Shown here: positions 44,641 to 53,602 of the stretch, piece by piece
How positions within the stretch are numbered: position 1 is the stretch's first letter
Layout: each line of letters begins with the position of its first letter
Assembly (NCBI GenBank): GCA_900318775.1
Contig: ONLY01000005.1
Location: 53,190-117,189, forward strand
Length of the DNA: 64,000 nucleotides
Direction of reading: 5' to 3'
Source: an uncultured Prevotellaceae bacterium
GTDB lineage: Bacteria > Bacteroidota > Bacteroidia > Bacteroidales > Bacteroidaceae
Notes under the pieces: generated by a model
Database searches by the model: none
Seen by the model: only the letters and a program-made list of their open reading frames with translations
Told to the model about the DNA's origin: nothing
Position numbers and translations under genes: made by a program

Positions 44641-45054
44641 GTCTTGAGTGATACCTTTCAGTTAGCAAATGAAGCGCGAGAAAGGACTGTCAAGGTATAC
44701 GATATATAATTGATTACCAGTTAACGACATTCACATATTCGGTGCATGTTGTTCCTGCCATCCTGCGCGGAATAACATGTACCGTTTATGCATGTCATTA
44801 TGCGCACGGTGCGCTATTATTATTGCGCACCGTGTGTAATTATAATAGCGCAGGGTGCGCGATTATATATGTGTAGGGCATATTTATTTATATATATACG
44901 TGGTTCCTTTTGTATCGTTGCTTCGTTCCGAGTCTCGGTTCTTGACTTTTTCTTCAAAACATAAACATTCTCCCTTTTTGTTGTCACTTTTTATGCTCGT
45001 TTTTGCCATTTGAATGTTAAAATTAACCTATAGGGCGAAACTTTTAAGTTTTTT
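44641..45054. other. Non-coding gap after the GH43 gene
   Basis: There is no credible ORF. It contains the second cluster of GCGCACGGTGCGC-type repeats (44801-44861) in otherwise AT-rich DNA and leads into the promoter of the FAS1/SusCD operon. Confidence 0.6.
44801..44861. repeat. Second cluster of GCGCA(C/G)GGTGCGC-type palindromic repeats
   Basis: Three related units: TGCGCACGGTGCGC (44801-44814), GCGCACCGTGTG (44825-44836) and GCGCAGGGTGCGCG (44848-44861), spaced about 23-24 bp from start to start. The spacing and the presence of both C-centred and G-centred variants match the cluster at 19562-19643. Confidence 0.85.
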
Positions 45055-45086
45055 TTTGTTTATGTGTTGGAAAAATCGTTCCTTTG
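45055..45086 (+). promoter_or_regulatory. Candidate promoter of the FAS1/SusCD operon
   Basis: TTTG (45055-45058), 20 bp, then TTCCTTTG (45079-45086), one base off the -7 consensus. It gives a leader of about 125 nt before the first FAS1 gene. Confidence 0.55.
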
Positions 45087-45112
45087 CAAGCGTTATCAAA
45101 GTCTTTGCGGCA

Positions 45113-45124
45113 ATTTGGCCAAAT
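45113..45124. promoter_or_regulatory. ATTTGGCCAAAT palindrome in the FAS1/SusCD operon leader
   Basis: This perfect 12-bp palindrome lies about 20 bp downstream of the expected transcription start. It could be a repressor operator or an RNA hairpin. It is single-copy as far as I saw. Confidence 0.4.
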
Positions 45125-45218
45125 GTTACCGCGACAGCTTTAGCTAACCACCTTTTATCGACAAAAGCGACAAACAAATTTTTGCTAACTTAGAAAAGAC
45201 AAACAAATCTATTCTAAT

Positions 45219-48200
45219 ATGTTGTATAACTTTCAGAGGAAAAAACTGTGCAGTCACTTCCTAGTGGGAAGCGCGCTGTGTGTTGCAGGTTTGGGAGTTT
45301 TCTCTTGTTCTGACAAGTACGACCTCGATGAAGATCAGCCCTCAGGACTGAACACCATCTATGGCTACATGCAAGAGCGGGGTAACTTCAAGTATTACCT
45401 GAAACTCATTGACGATCTGGGCGAGAAAGAAGTCTTGTCCAGAACCGGTAGTAACACAATGTTTATTGCCAACGATGAAGCATTCGAAGATTTCTTCAAG
45501 TCCAACAAATGGGGCGTGAAGAGCTATGCTGAGTTGTCACCAACGCAGAAGAAGCTCTTGCTTTACACTGCGATGATTGACAACCCGTATTCATCTTCCA
45601 TGCTCTCTACGGCACAGGGCCCAGTCCCCGGCGAGGTATGCCGTCGTCCGTCTTCAACCACCCTTTACGATTCTGTGACGGTGGTTCCTTCCGAAGACCC
45701 TCAAGGCATCCTTCCTGACAATGAGCTCTTTAACACCTTGAAGACCGAGTCCGGTTCTGAGCCAATCGTGCTCTTCACCGACGCTTCAACTCCAGCGCCG
45801 CTGGTTCACTTCACGGGACGTTTCCTGAAGGGTAACAAGCTGGAAAGCACTGACGTGGACTTCCTTTACAACCAGGATCCTGGCACACGTCAGTCTGATG
45901 ATGTTTATGTCAACAACGCCAAGGTGATCAAGTCTGACGTGTTCTGTAAGAACGGCTTCATCCATCAGGTGGACAAGGTGCTCCTTCCACTTGATAATAT
46001 GGCAGAAGTGATTCGTCAAAGCTCAACCATGAAGAAGTTCAGCAGCATTATCGAGCGTTTCGCTGCACCAGACTATCAGGAGAGCCTTACTAAGGCCTAC
46101 AATAACAGCCAGGGTCATGATTACCAGGCCGTTTACGCTAAGCGCTACTTCTCTAAGTTCTCAGCAGGTGGCAAAGAGTTCACAACGGCTCTTGATAAGT
46201 CTGGCAACACACACAATATCGGTGCCGACGTGACACTGAAGTTCGACCCAGGATGGAATGCCTACTATCCTAACATGTTCAATGCCCGCGACGGTATGAT
46301 GGAGGACATGGCTGTGATGCTTGTTCCTTCAGACGAAGCCCTCGATGAGTGGTTCAACAACGGTTACGGCCGCATTGTGAAGGACTATTATGAGACGATT
46401 GAAAACACACCAACCGATGTGTTGCGTCACCTCGTTAATGCCAATCAGTTCATCTCTTTTGTGAAGGCAGTGCCATCTCAGTTCGACCACATGATGGACG
46501 ATGCCGGCATGCCACTTGACATTACCCGTGACGATGTGGATAGCGTGTTCTTGGCATGTAATGGCCTTGTCTACAAGACTAAGAAAGTGTTCTCTCCTGC
46601 CTCTTATCGTTCTGTGTATTTCCCTGCAGTCATTGACAAGAATCGTTTCAGCATGATGGCCAGCGCTATTGAGTCGCTGAACTACGAAGCCTACCTTAAC
46701 TCTATGGTGTCATTATACATCTTCCTGATTCCATCAAACGAGGGTATGGCAACGTTCCTCGACCCTGTATCTTTCGGCCAGATTACTGGTCCTCAGATGT
46801 GGAAGTTCTATTATGAGCCATCCGAGAAGGCTGGTGCATCAGGCCCTGTAAAGGCGCAAGTATATAATTGTGAGTATGTTGAAGGTTTGGGTTGGCAGCC
46901 AGTTGGTGCAGCTATTGCAAACATCAACAAAAACAATGAAATGCAATATGTGCCATTTACATCATCTGGTTCAGCTGTCACAAAGACAGTGCTGCGCGAC
47001 CGCTTGGAGTATATCCTTGACAACACAATCGTGATTGAACCTTATGAAGTTGGCAAGAAGTACTACAAGACCAAGAGTAACAACTATGTGAAGATTGAAG
47101 CCGCAGGTGGTGAAAATGTGGATGTGAGCGGTGCCCTGCAAGATGCATACAAACTCCCATTGCCTTCACAGGGTAAGCCTTATTTCATGGAGAATGGTAA
47201 CACATACGTGCTCGATGGCGTTGCCGCTGGTTCTAACAAGTCTGTAGCTCAGACCTTGGCAGCATATGCAGAACTTGAAGAAGGCAACCCAGAGAAAGAA
47301 TTCTCTAAGTTCTTCGATATCATGGAAAGATGCGGTGCATTTGCCCAGGATGTGAAGCGCGAGAAATGGGTGGCTGCAGATCAGGTCTATGGCAACTTGG
47401 CTAATGTGAAAGACAAGGATGTCGTGGGCAATGAAGAGTCCGATAAGGAAAAATATGTATATCTGCTCGATAACTTCCATTATACTATCTATGCACCAAC
47501 TGATGCAGCTATGGAAGAGGCTTTCGCAAAAGGACTTCCTACAGTAGCGGAGTTTGAAGCAGCGGAAGAAGAGGACGTAATACGCAAGGAGGCCGATGAC
47601 GAATATCATTATACAAAGGCAGACTCCATCAAGGAGGTTTGGCTTGATTTCGTTAAGTATCATCTTCAGTCCAACGCTGTCTTCATCGATGGCGGCTCTA
47701 AGAACAAGTCAGGCGTATATGAGTCTGGCAAGACCGAGCTGACTCCTGCTGTCGAAGTGGCAGAAGGTGTTGCTGAAGAAGACTTGGTGCTTGAAAATGG
47801 CAAGTATGTTGCTGTGACCATTAAGGGTGTACAATATGAAATAAAGAGCAATTCTACACCTACTAAAGACGCCGATGGCACTTACTCTGTAGAGTATTAT
47901 ACGGGTCTGTATTCACCAGGTACTCCTTACCGTTTGACCGTGAATGTTTCTTCATCTGGCCTTTCTGTGACAGACAATAGCGGTAATACAGCTCATGTGT
48001 TGACCGATAAGGGTCTCTACAACATGATGGCGACAGAATACTGGATTAATGCCGATCCTGCCAAAAAGAATGATATGCATCCTTATGAGCAGCAGTTGGC
48101 TAACTATTCTTTCGCGGTAATTCATGCTATCGATCATCCTTTGATTTATTCTAAGGATAAAAAGACTGTGGACGGAAAGGAAGTACCTGCTCAGTTCGTC

Positions 48201-48248
48201 TACACGAGGAAACCGCTTGCTGTTACAACATCTGCTAAACGACGCTAA
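45219..48248 (+). CDS. Large surface lipoprotein with about four FAS1 (fasciclin) domains
   Basis: First gene of the seven-gene SusCD operon. The 1009-residue protein has a type II signal peptide ending GVFSC (lipid Cys30), followed by acidic SDKYDLDED, resembling the surface-export signal of Bacteroidetes lipoproteins. FAS1-type motifs recur: MFIANDEAFEDFF (about 81), MLVPSDEALDEWF (about 366), IFLIPSNEGMATF (about 500) and TIYAPTDAAMEEAF (about 756), suggesting four domains. FAS1 domains usually mediate adhesion to proteins or glycans. The SusC gene follows after 11 bp. No catalytic domain was recognised. The ligand is unknown. Confidence 0.85.
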   Translation: MLYNFQRKKLCSHFLVGSALCVAGLGVFSCSDKYDLDEDQPSGLNTIYGYMQERGNFKYYLKLIDDLGEKEVLSRTGSNTMFIANDEAFEDFFKSNKWGVKSYAELSPTQKKLLLYTAMIDNPYSSSMLSTAQGPVPGEVCRRPSSTTLYDSVTVVPSEDPQGILPDNELFNTLKTESGSEPIVLFTDASTPAPLVHFTGRFLKGNKLESTDVDFLYNQDPGTRQSDDVYVNNAKVIKSDVFCKNGFIHQVDKVLLPLDNMAEVIRQSSTMKKFSSIIERFAAPDYQESLTKAYNNSQGHDYQAVYAKRYFSKFSAGGKEFTTALDKSGNTHNIGADVTLKFDPGWNAYYPNMFNARDGMMEDMAVMLVPSDEALDEWFNNGYGRIVKDYYETIENTPTDVLRHLVNANQFISFVKAVPSQFDHMMDDAGMPLDITRDDVDSVFLACNGLVYKTKKVFSPASYRSVYFPAVIDKNRFSMMASAIESLNYEAYLNSMVSLYIFLIPSNEGMATFLDPVSFGQITGPQMWKFYYEPSEKAGASGPVKAQVYNCEYVEGLGWQPVGAAIANINKNNEMQYVPFTSSGSAVTKTVLRDRLEYILDNTIVIEPYEVGKKYYKTKSNNYVKIEAAGGENVDVSGALQDAYKLPLPSQGKPYFMENGNTYVLDGVAAGSNKSVAQTLAAYAELEEGNPEKEFSKFFDIMERCGAFAQDVKREKWVAADQVYGNLANVKDKDVVGNEESDKEKYVYLLDNFHYTIYAPTDAAMEEAFAKGLPTVAEFEAAEEEDVIRKEADDEYHYTKADSIKEVWLDFVKYHLQSNAVFIDGGSKNKSGVYESGKTELTPAVEVAEGVAEEDLVLENGKYVAVTIKGVQYEIKSNSTPTKDADGTYSVEYYTGLYSPGTPYRLTVNVSSSGLSVTDNSGNTAHVLTDKGLYNMMATEYWINADPAKKNDMHPYEQQLANYSFAVIHAIDHPLIYSKDKKTVDGKEVPAQFVYTRKPLAVTTSAKRR

Positions 48249-48259
48249 TCCTACCTATC

Positions 48260-51200
48260 ATGAAGAAAATACTATCAATATTAATGCTTTTCGTGTGCTG
48301 TACGCTGACGCTCAGCGCACAAGTGAAAGCGGGCGATATTATCAGTGGTCAGGTGTGGGACGATTTTGACCCTCTGATGATGTGTAACGTCGTCGAAATC
48401 GACCACAACAACCGTATCGTTGCCCATGGAGTGACTGATATCAATGGTAACTTCTCGTTCAAGATTGTCAGTCCTAAAGATAAAATCCGAATCTCTTACA
48501 TCGGTTGCCAGACCCTTGTGCTCCCTATCAACAAGCGCGCCTATGGCAAAATCGTGCTGAAGAGCAGCACAACGCTGAAGGAAGTGACAGTCAAGGCTGT
48601 CCGCAAGAGCCAGAGCTCTGGTTTGGAGATTCCTGTAACCGAGATTTCTGTGGCCAGCCAGACAATCGACATGAAAGAGTTCGAGGGTGTGGCTATGACT
48701 TCTGTCGATGAAGCATTGCAAGGCCGTATCGCAGGTCTTGACATCGTGCAGAATTCAGGTAACCTGGGTGCAGGTACTACCATGCGTCTGCGTGGTGTCA
48801 GCACCATCAATGGTAATGCGAACCCACTCATCGTGGTGAACGGTAACGTGTGGATGGACGACATGGATAAAGACTTCGACTACACGAATGCCAACGAAGA
48901 CAAGTTCGCCGAGCTCCTCTGTGTGAACCCTGAGGATATCGAGTCTATCACAGTCCTCAAGGACGCTGCCGCTACAGCAATCTGGGGTTCTCAAGGCGCA
49001 AATGGTGTTATTGAGATTAAGACCAAGCGTGGTAAACGTGGTAAGACAACTGTCCAGTATTCATACAGCTTCAAGGGCAACTGGCAGCCTAATGGCTACG
49101 AGCTTCTCACCGGTGATGAATACACCATGTACCTGAAAGAGGCTTACTTCAATCCTCGTCAAGAGAAAGGCTTTGCCACGAATACTAGCAGAGATTACAT
49201 CCCTGAGATTGCCTACAATAAGGCCTTCACAGAGTATGATATGTATAACGACAACACCGACTGGCGCAAAGCCGTTCAGCAGTTCGGTCAAACTCATGAC
49301 CACTATGTAGCACTCTCTGGTGGTGGTGAAAAGGCCAACTTCCGTATTTCAGGTGGTTATCACACTGAGACGGGTACTGCTATCAAGCAGCGCTTCGATC
49401 GTTACACAACCCGTGTTGCTCTTGACTACTTTGTCAGCGACCGCATCAAGGTGTCCAGCAACTTCGACTTGACTTACTATAACAATAAGAAGAACCATCA
49501 GGCTTATGGCGACTTGTTGAGCATTGCGCTTAAGAAGATGCCAAACCTCTCTATCTATGAGGAAGAGAATGGTCGCGATACAGGCCGCTTCTATACAATG
49601 AATCCATTCCTCACTGCAGAGGAGGCTGGCTTCAACGCTGGTTCAGGTAACTTCTCTGATTATGACTTGCTGAAAGATCAGTACGCATTGCCTAACCCTG
49701 TGGCTATTGCACACCTCGCCAAGAACAATGAGAAGATTGTGCAGCTCCGTCCTGAGTTCATATTCTCTTACGACATTCTCGGCACAGAGCCAAGCCAGCA
49801 TCGCTTGAAGTATGAAGGCCAGATTCGTTTCGATATCAGAACGAGCAACACTGATTCCTTCTTCCCAGGTTCTATCCTTTCTTCTAACTGGTCAGACAGC
49901 AACTACAACACGGCGTCTTCATCCAGCTATAAGAGCCACGGTCTTTCTACTCGTCACACATTGACATTCACGCCACACTTCAACAACGAGGGTCACTCTC
50001 TCATGTTCATGGCACGTTTCCAGTATGACGAGAGCTCTTCATCCAGCCAAAACTTGGGTAACAAGTGGCTGCCAACAACCAATGCTAGCATCGTGTCACC
50101 TTTGGCAGGTGGTGTAAACACTGGTTTCGGCAGTGGAGCAGGTGAAGGTCGTTCTGAGTTCTTCCTCTTCCAGTTGCACTATGCATGGAAAGGTAAGTAT
50201 ATTGCAGATGTGACTCTCCGTCGCGACGGTTCTACTAAATTCGGTCCATCTAAGCGTTGGGGTAACTTCCCAGGTGTTTCGTTCCGTTGGAATATCAGCG
50301 ACGAGCCTTGGATGGAGCCAGTGAAGTGGATCTCCATGCTCTCTATCCGTCCAGGTTGGGGTATCGTAGGTAACCCTCCAGGACAGGAAGGTCTTTACTA
50401 CTCTAAGTATGCAACAGGTGGTTCCTACTTGGGCAACACTGCTACATATCCAAGCAACATCCGTCTTACTGCCCTCAAGTGGGAAGAAAAGGAAACTTGG
50501 AACCTCGGTTTCGACTTTGGCTTCTTCGATGGCTTGATTGATGGTGACCTTTCTATCTACACACAGAAGACAACTGACTTGTTGATGGGTGGTTATGCCA
50601 TTCCTTCATCATCTGGTTATACTTCGCTCTCTAACCACAACGTGGGTTCGATGCGCAACAATGGTTGGGAATTCAATATCAATGGCCATAGAGTGGTGAA
50701 AATTGGCAAGTTCTCTATGGACTTCAACCTCACTTTCGCCAACAACCGCAACGAAATCCTGACGATGGATGAAACTGTGCTGGAAAGCATCAATAAGGAA
50801 TTTGCATATAATAATGGTACATATCTCTCACGTGTGCAGCTGCACAACCCACTGGGTTCTATCTATGGCTTCCGCTTCAAGGGTGTGTACCAGTACACAG
50901 ACTATTCAGAAGAGGAAATCAAGGGCGTGAGCGGTCCTAATGCACCAGTTGTTCGCAATGCGAAGGGTGAAGTGGTTCGTAACTCTGCCGGCAATCCTAA
51001 GTTGATGTACTTCGACTACAATGGTAAGCAGTATCCATTTGTAGGTGGTGATGCCATCTACGAGGATGTGAACCATGACGGCCAAATCAATGAGTTGGAT
51101 ATTGTCTATCTGGGTTCTTCTCTGCCTAAACTTACTGGTGGCTTCGGCTTCAAGTTCAACTATAAGCAGTTTAGTCTCAACCTCCAGTTCAACTACCGTT

Positions 51201-51637
51201 ATGGCCAGAAAGTCATCAACGAGGCACGTATGGGCTTGGAGAACATGGCAACCAACCAGAACCAGTCAAGAGCCGTGAACTGGCGCTGGCACACAGAGGG
51301 TGACCTCTATGGCCGTGACTGCCAACTTCCACGTGCAGCAACAGAAAAGACTGGTTTCGCAACCTATAACTATTTGGGCTCTGACCGTTTCGTCGAGGAC
51401 GCATCGTTCATCCGACTGAACTACGCACAGCTTTCTTATACTTTCGATCCCAAAATGCTCAAGCAGTGGGGCATCAAGGCTTTGCGTTTCAACGTGTCTG
51501 CTAACAACCTCTTTGTGCTGACAAAGTACTCAGGTGCAGATCCAGAGCATCCACAGGGTGGATGGTATCCAGCAAGTGACGGATCACGTACACCACGTGC
51601 GAAGTCCTTCACCATTGGAGCATCAATCACTTTCTAA
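48260..51637 (+). CDS. SusC/RagA-family TonB-dependent outer-membrane transporter (first copy)
   Basis: This outer-membrane barrel should import a ligand captured by its SusD partner, powered by TonB. The 1125-residue protein has a signal peptide (about 1-20, LTLSAQ), a carboxypeptidase-D-like beta-domain (about 25-110: GQVWDDFDPLMMCNVVEID) and a plug domain (about 125-265: ALQGRIAGLDIVQNSGNLG, TMRLRGVSTINGNANPLIVV, ESITVLKDAAATAIWGSQGA) before the barrel. It ends in the aromatic ITF motif used by barrel assembly. It is 21 bp upstream of the SusD gene and differs widely from the second SusC in this operon. Confidence 0.96.
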   Translation: MKKILSILMLFVCCTLTLSAQVKAGDIISGQVWDDFDPLMMCNVVEIDHNNRIVAHGVTDINGNFSFKIVSPKDKIRISYIGCQTLVLPINKRAYGKIVLKSSTTLKEVTVKAVRKSQSSGLEIPVTEISVASQTIDMKEFEGVAMTSVDEALQGRIAGLDIVQNSGNLGAGTTMRLRGVSTINGNANPLIVVNGNVWMDDMDKDFDYTNANEDKFAELLCVNPEDIESITVLKDAAATAIWGSQGANGVIEIKTKRGKRGKTTVQYSYSFKGNWQPNGYELLTGDEYTMYLKEAYFNPRQEKGFATNTSRDYIPEIAYNKAFTEYDMYNDNTDWRKAVQQFGQTHDHYVALSGGGEKANFRISGGYHTETGTAIKQRFDRYTTRVALDYFVSDRIKVSSNFDLTYYNNKKNHQAYGDLLSIALKKMPNLSIYEEENGRDTGRFYTMNPFLTAEEAGFNAGSGNFSDYDLLKDQYALPNPVAIAHLAKNNEKIVQLRPEFIFSYDILGTEPSQHRLKYEGQIRFDIRTSNTDSFFPGSILSSNWSDSNYNTASSSSYKSHGLSTRHTLTFTPHFNNEGHSLMFMARFQYDESSSSSQNLGNKWLPTTNASIVSPLAGGVNTGFGSGAGEGRSEFFLFQLHYAWKGKYIADVTLRRDGSTKFGPSKRWGNFPGVSFRWNISDEPWMEPVKWISMLSIRPGWGIVGNPPGQEGLYYSKYATGGSYLGNTATYPSNIRLTALKWEEKETWNLGFDFGFFDGLIDGDLSIYTQKTTDLLMGGYAIPSSSGYTSLSNHNVGSMRNNGWEFNINGHRVVKIGKFSMDFNLTFANNRNEILTMDETVLESINKEFAYNNGTYLSRVQLHNPLGSIYGFRFKGVYQYTDYSEEEIKGVSGPNAPVVRNAKGEVVRNSAGNPKLMYFDYNGKQYPFVGGDAIYEDVNHDGQINELDIVYLGSSLPKLTGGFGFKFNYKQFSLNLQFNYRYGQKVINEARMGLENMATNQNQSRAVNWRWHTEGDLYGRDCQLPRAATEKTGFATYNYLGSDRFVEDASFIRLNYAQLSYTFDPKMLKQWGIKALRFNVSANNLFVLTKYSGADPEHPQGGWYPASDGSRTPRAKSFTIGASITF

Positions 51638-51658
51638 CAGTTAATACCGATTACACGT

Positions 51659-53596
51659 ATGAATAAGATAGATAAAACAATAAAAGCCATTGTGGCAGCC
51701 GTGGTGGTCGGCATGGGCGTAAGCGCATGCTCTCTCGACTTGCTTCCACTCAATGAGGTGGTGCTGGAGAACTATTGGACCAACAAGGCTGATGTGGAGA
51801 GTGTAGTCACTTCATGCTATTCGGCAATGCAAGATAATGGCTATGTGAGCCAGATGATTGTGTGGGGTGAAACTCGCTCAGACAATGTGGAAGAGACGCC
51901 ACAAACGCCCGAAGCATTGAAGAACTTGATGAAGGGTACTATCAAATCGACAAGCTCTTACTGCGATTGGAGTTCCTTCTACACTGTCATCAACCGATGC
52001 AACACCGTCATTCACTATGCTCCTAATGTAGCGAAGAAGGATCCTAACTACACATCTTCTGAGTTGGCTATCAACCTTGCAGAGTGTAAAGCGTTGCGCG
52101 CTATCTCTTACCTGACGCTCATCAAGACGTTCAAGAATGTTCCTTTTGCACTGGAACCTTCAATCGATGATAATCTCAATTATCAGATTCCAGCAACTTC
52201 TTTCGAAACGATTCTGGATGCGCTGATTGACGATATGGAACAAAGCAAGAATGATGCGCCTAAGCAGTACACTAATTATCAAGAAAATACGGGACGCATT
52301 ACTCGTGCGGCGATGTATTCCATCTTGGCAGACCTCTATTTGTGGAAGGCCTCTGATGCTAATCTCGACAAGTCTGAGCAGAACGAGAACTACCAGAAGT
52401 GTATCGAATGCTGCGACTGGGTGCTGAGATTCAAGCAGCAGCAGTTCATGGAGAACAACAGGACTGCTGTAGGTGTGAACCTTCTGTCTGCTGTGGACGA
52501 CAAGGTCTATTCCGATTATGGTTACCCCTTGTTGGCTGAGGAAAGCACTGGCGGTTCTTCGCAGACAGGTCCTCTCGCTACAGACCTGATTTTTGGTGAT
52601 GGAAACTCGTATGAGGCCATCTTTGAGTTGACTTATCCTAAATCTACATCTGACAAGGAAAAGAAGAATACAGCCGTGTCTGGCATGTATGGCAGCACAG
52701 ATGAGAAAACAGGTAATGTCACTCGTAACCTGTATGCTAACTCTGAAATGATGCCTTCTCTTCCTGCATCATCAACCTATGATGACAAGAACTTGTTCAC
52801 TGTTCCATCTGACTATCGTGCTTTGGCTCCTTTCCGTTATACAGAAGGTGGAAGTTTCCAAATCAACAAATATGTGGTTTCTTCTAATATGGCAGGCTAT
52901 ACCGAAGCCGATGGATATGGTAAAGTGGGCCAAAAGTTTGAAGCGATGAAGTATGAACAAGATCCACGCAGTACGAATTCACAGTACGAGGGATGGATTT
53001 TCTATCGTATGACAGAAATCATGCTGATTCGAGCTGAAGCTGAAATTGAATTAGCTGGCAACTTGACAGAAATGGCGCTGGCCGAAGAAGAGAATGCTGA
53101 AGAAGGCGGTGATGGCGATGCCGAAGGTGGTGAAGAAGGACCTTCTGCACCAAGACGCAAGGCTGCAGCTGCTATAGATGGCGCTTCTTTGTTTGGAAAT
53201 GCTGAGGCTTTGTATGATGATGCATTCAATTTGATTGTAGCAGTCTATGCACGTTCAAATCCGTATGCATTGAGAAAGTCTACGAAGATGTTGCCTCAGC
53301 GTTCGAGCTATACAAGTAAGGCTTCTTTTGAAACCTTGCTGATGAATGAGCGCCGTCGTGAATTCCTCTTTGAGGCGAAGCGTTACTATGATTTGGTGCG
53401 TGTCTCTCGTCGTGAGGGTAACATGGATGCTTTCCGCGCAGCCTTGAGCAGCCGCTATGAAAGTGCCGCAGTGAAGGTGAAGCTGGGTATCCCAGACTTT
53501 ATGTACATGCCGATTGCAAAAGCTCAGTTGAAGGTAAACCCAAGACTGAAACAGAATCAGGCATATTATGATGAAGAAGAAACTGTCAAAAACTAA
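51659..53596 (+). CDS. SusD/RagB-family surface lipoprotein with acidic Gly/Glu insert (first copy)
   Basis: The lid that caps the SusC transporter and binds ligand. The 645-residue protein has lipid Cys24 (GVSACSLDLLPLNE) and the TPR-type helices typical of SusD (NRCNTVIHYAPNV, AECKALRAISYLTLIKTFKN, and near the C-terminus MNERRREFLFEAKRYYDLVR). A low-complexity tract at about residues 476-494 (EEENAEEGGDGDAEGG and more) interrupts the region before the last helices; the partner SusD2 has an analogous tract at a similar place. The next gene, a FAS1 lipoprotein, begins 6 bp after the stop. Confidence 0.95.
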   Translation: MNKIDKTIKAIVAAVVVGMGVSACSLDLLPLNEVVLENYWTNKADVESVVTSCYSAMQDNGYVSQMIVWGETRSDNVEETPQTPEALKNLMKGTIKSTSSYCDWSSFYTVINRCNTVIHYAPNVAKKDPNYTSSELAINLAECKALRAISYLTLIKTFKNVPFALEPSIDDNLNYQIPATSFETILDALIDDMEQSKNDAPKQYTNYQENTGRITRAAMYSILADLYLWKASDANLDKSEQNENYQKCIECCDWVLRFKQQQFMENNRTAVGVNLLSAVDDKVYSDYGYPLLAEESTGGSSQTGPLATDLIFGDGNSYEAIFELTYPKSTSDKEKKNTAVSGMYGSTDEKTGNVTRNLYANSEMMPSLPASSTYDDKNLFTVPSDYRALAPFRYTEGGSFQINKYVVSSNMAGYTEADGYGKVGQKFEAMKYEQDPRSTNSQYEGWIFYRMTEIMLIRAEAEIELAGNLTEMALAEEENAEEGGDGDAEGGEEGPSAPRRKAAAAIDGASLFGNAEALYDDAFNLIVAVYARSNPYALRKSTKMLPQRSSYTSKASFETLLMNERRREFLFEAKRYYDLVRVSRREGNMDAFRAALSSRYESAAVKVKLGIPDFMYMPIAKAQLKVNPRLKQNQAYYDEEETVKN

Positions 53597-53602
53597 TCAG
53601 AT

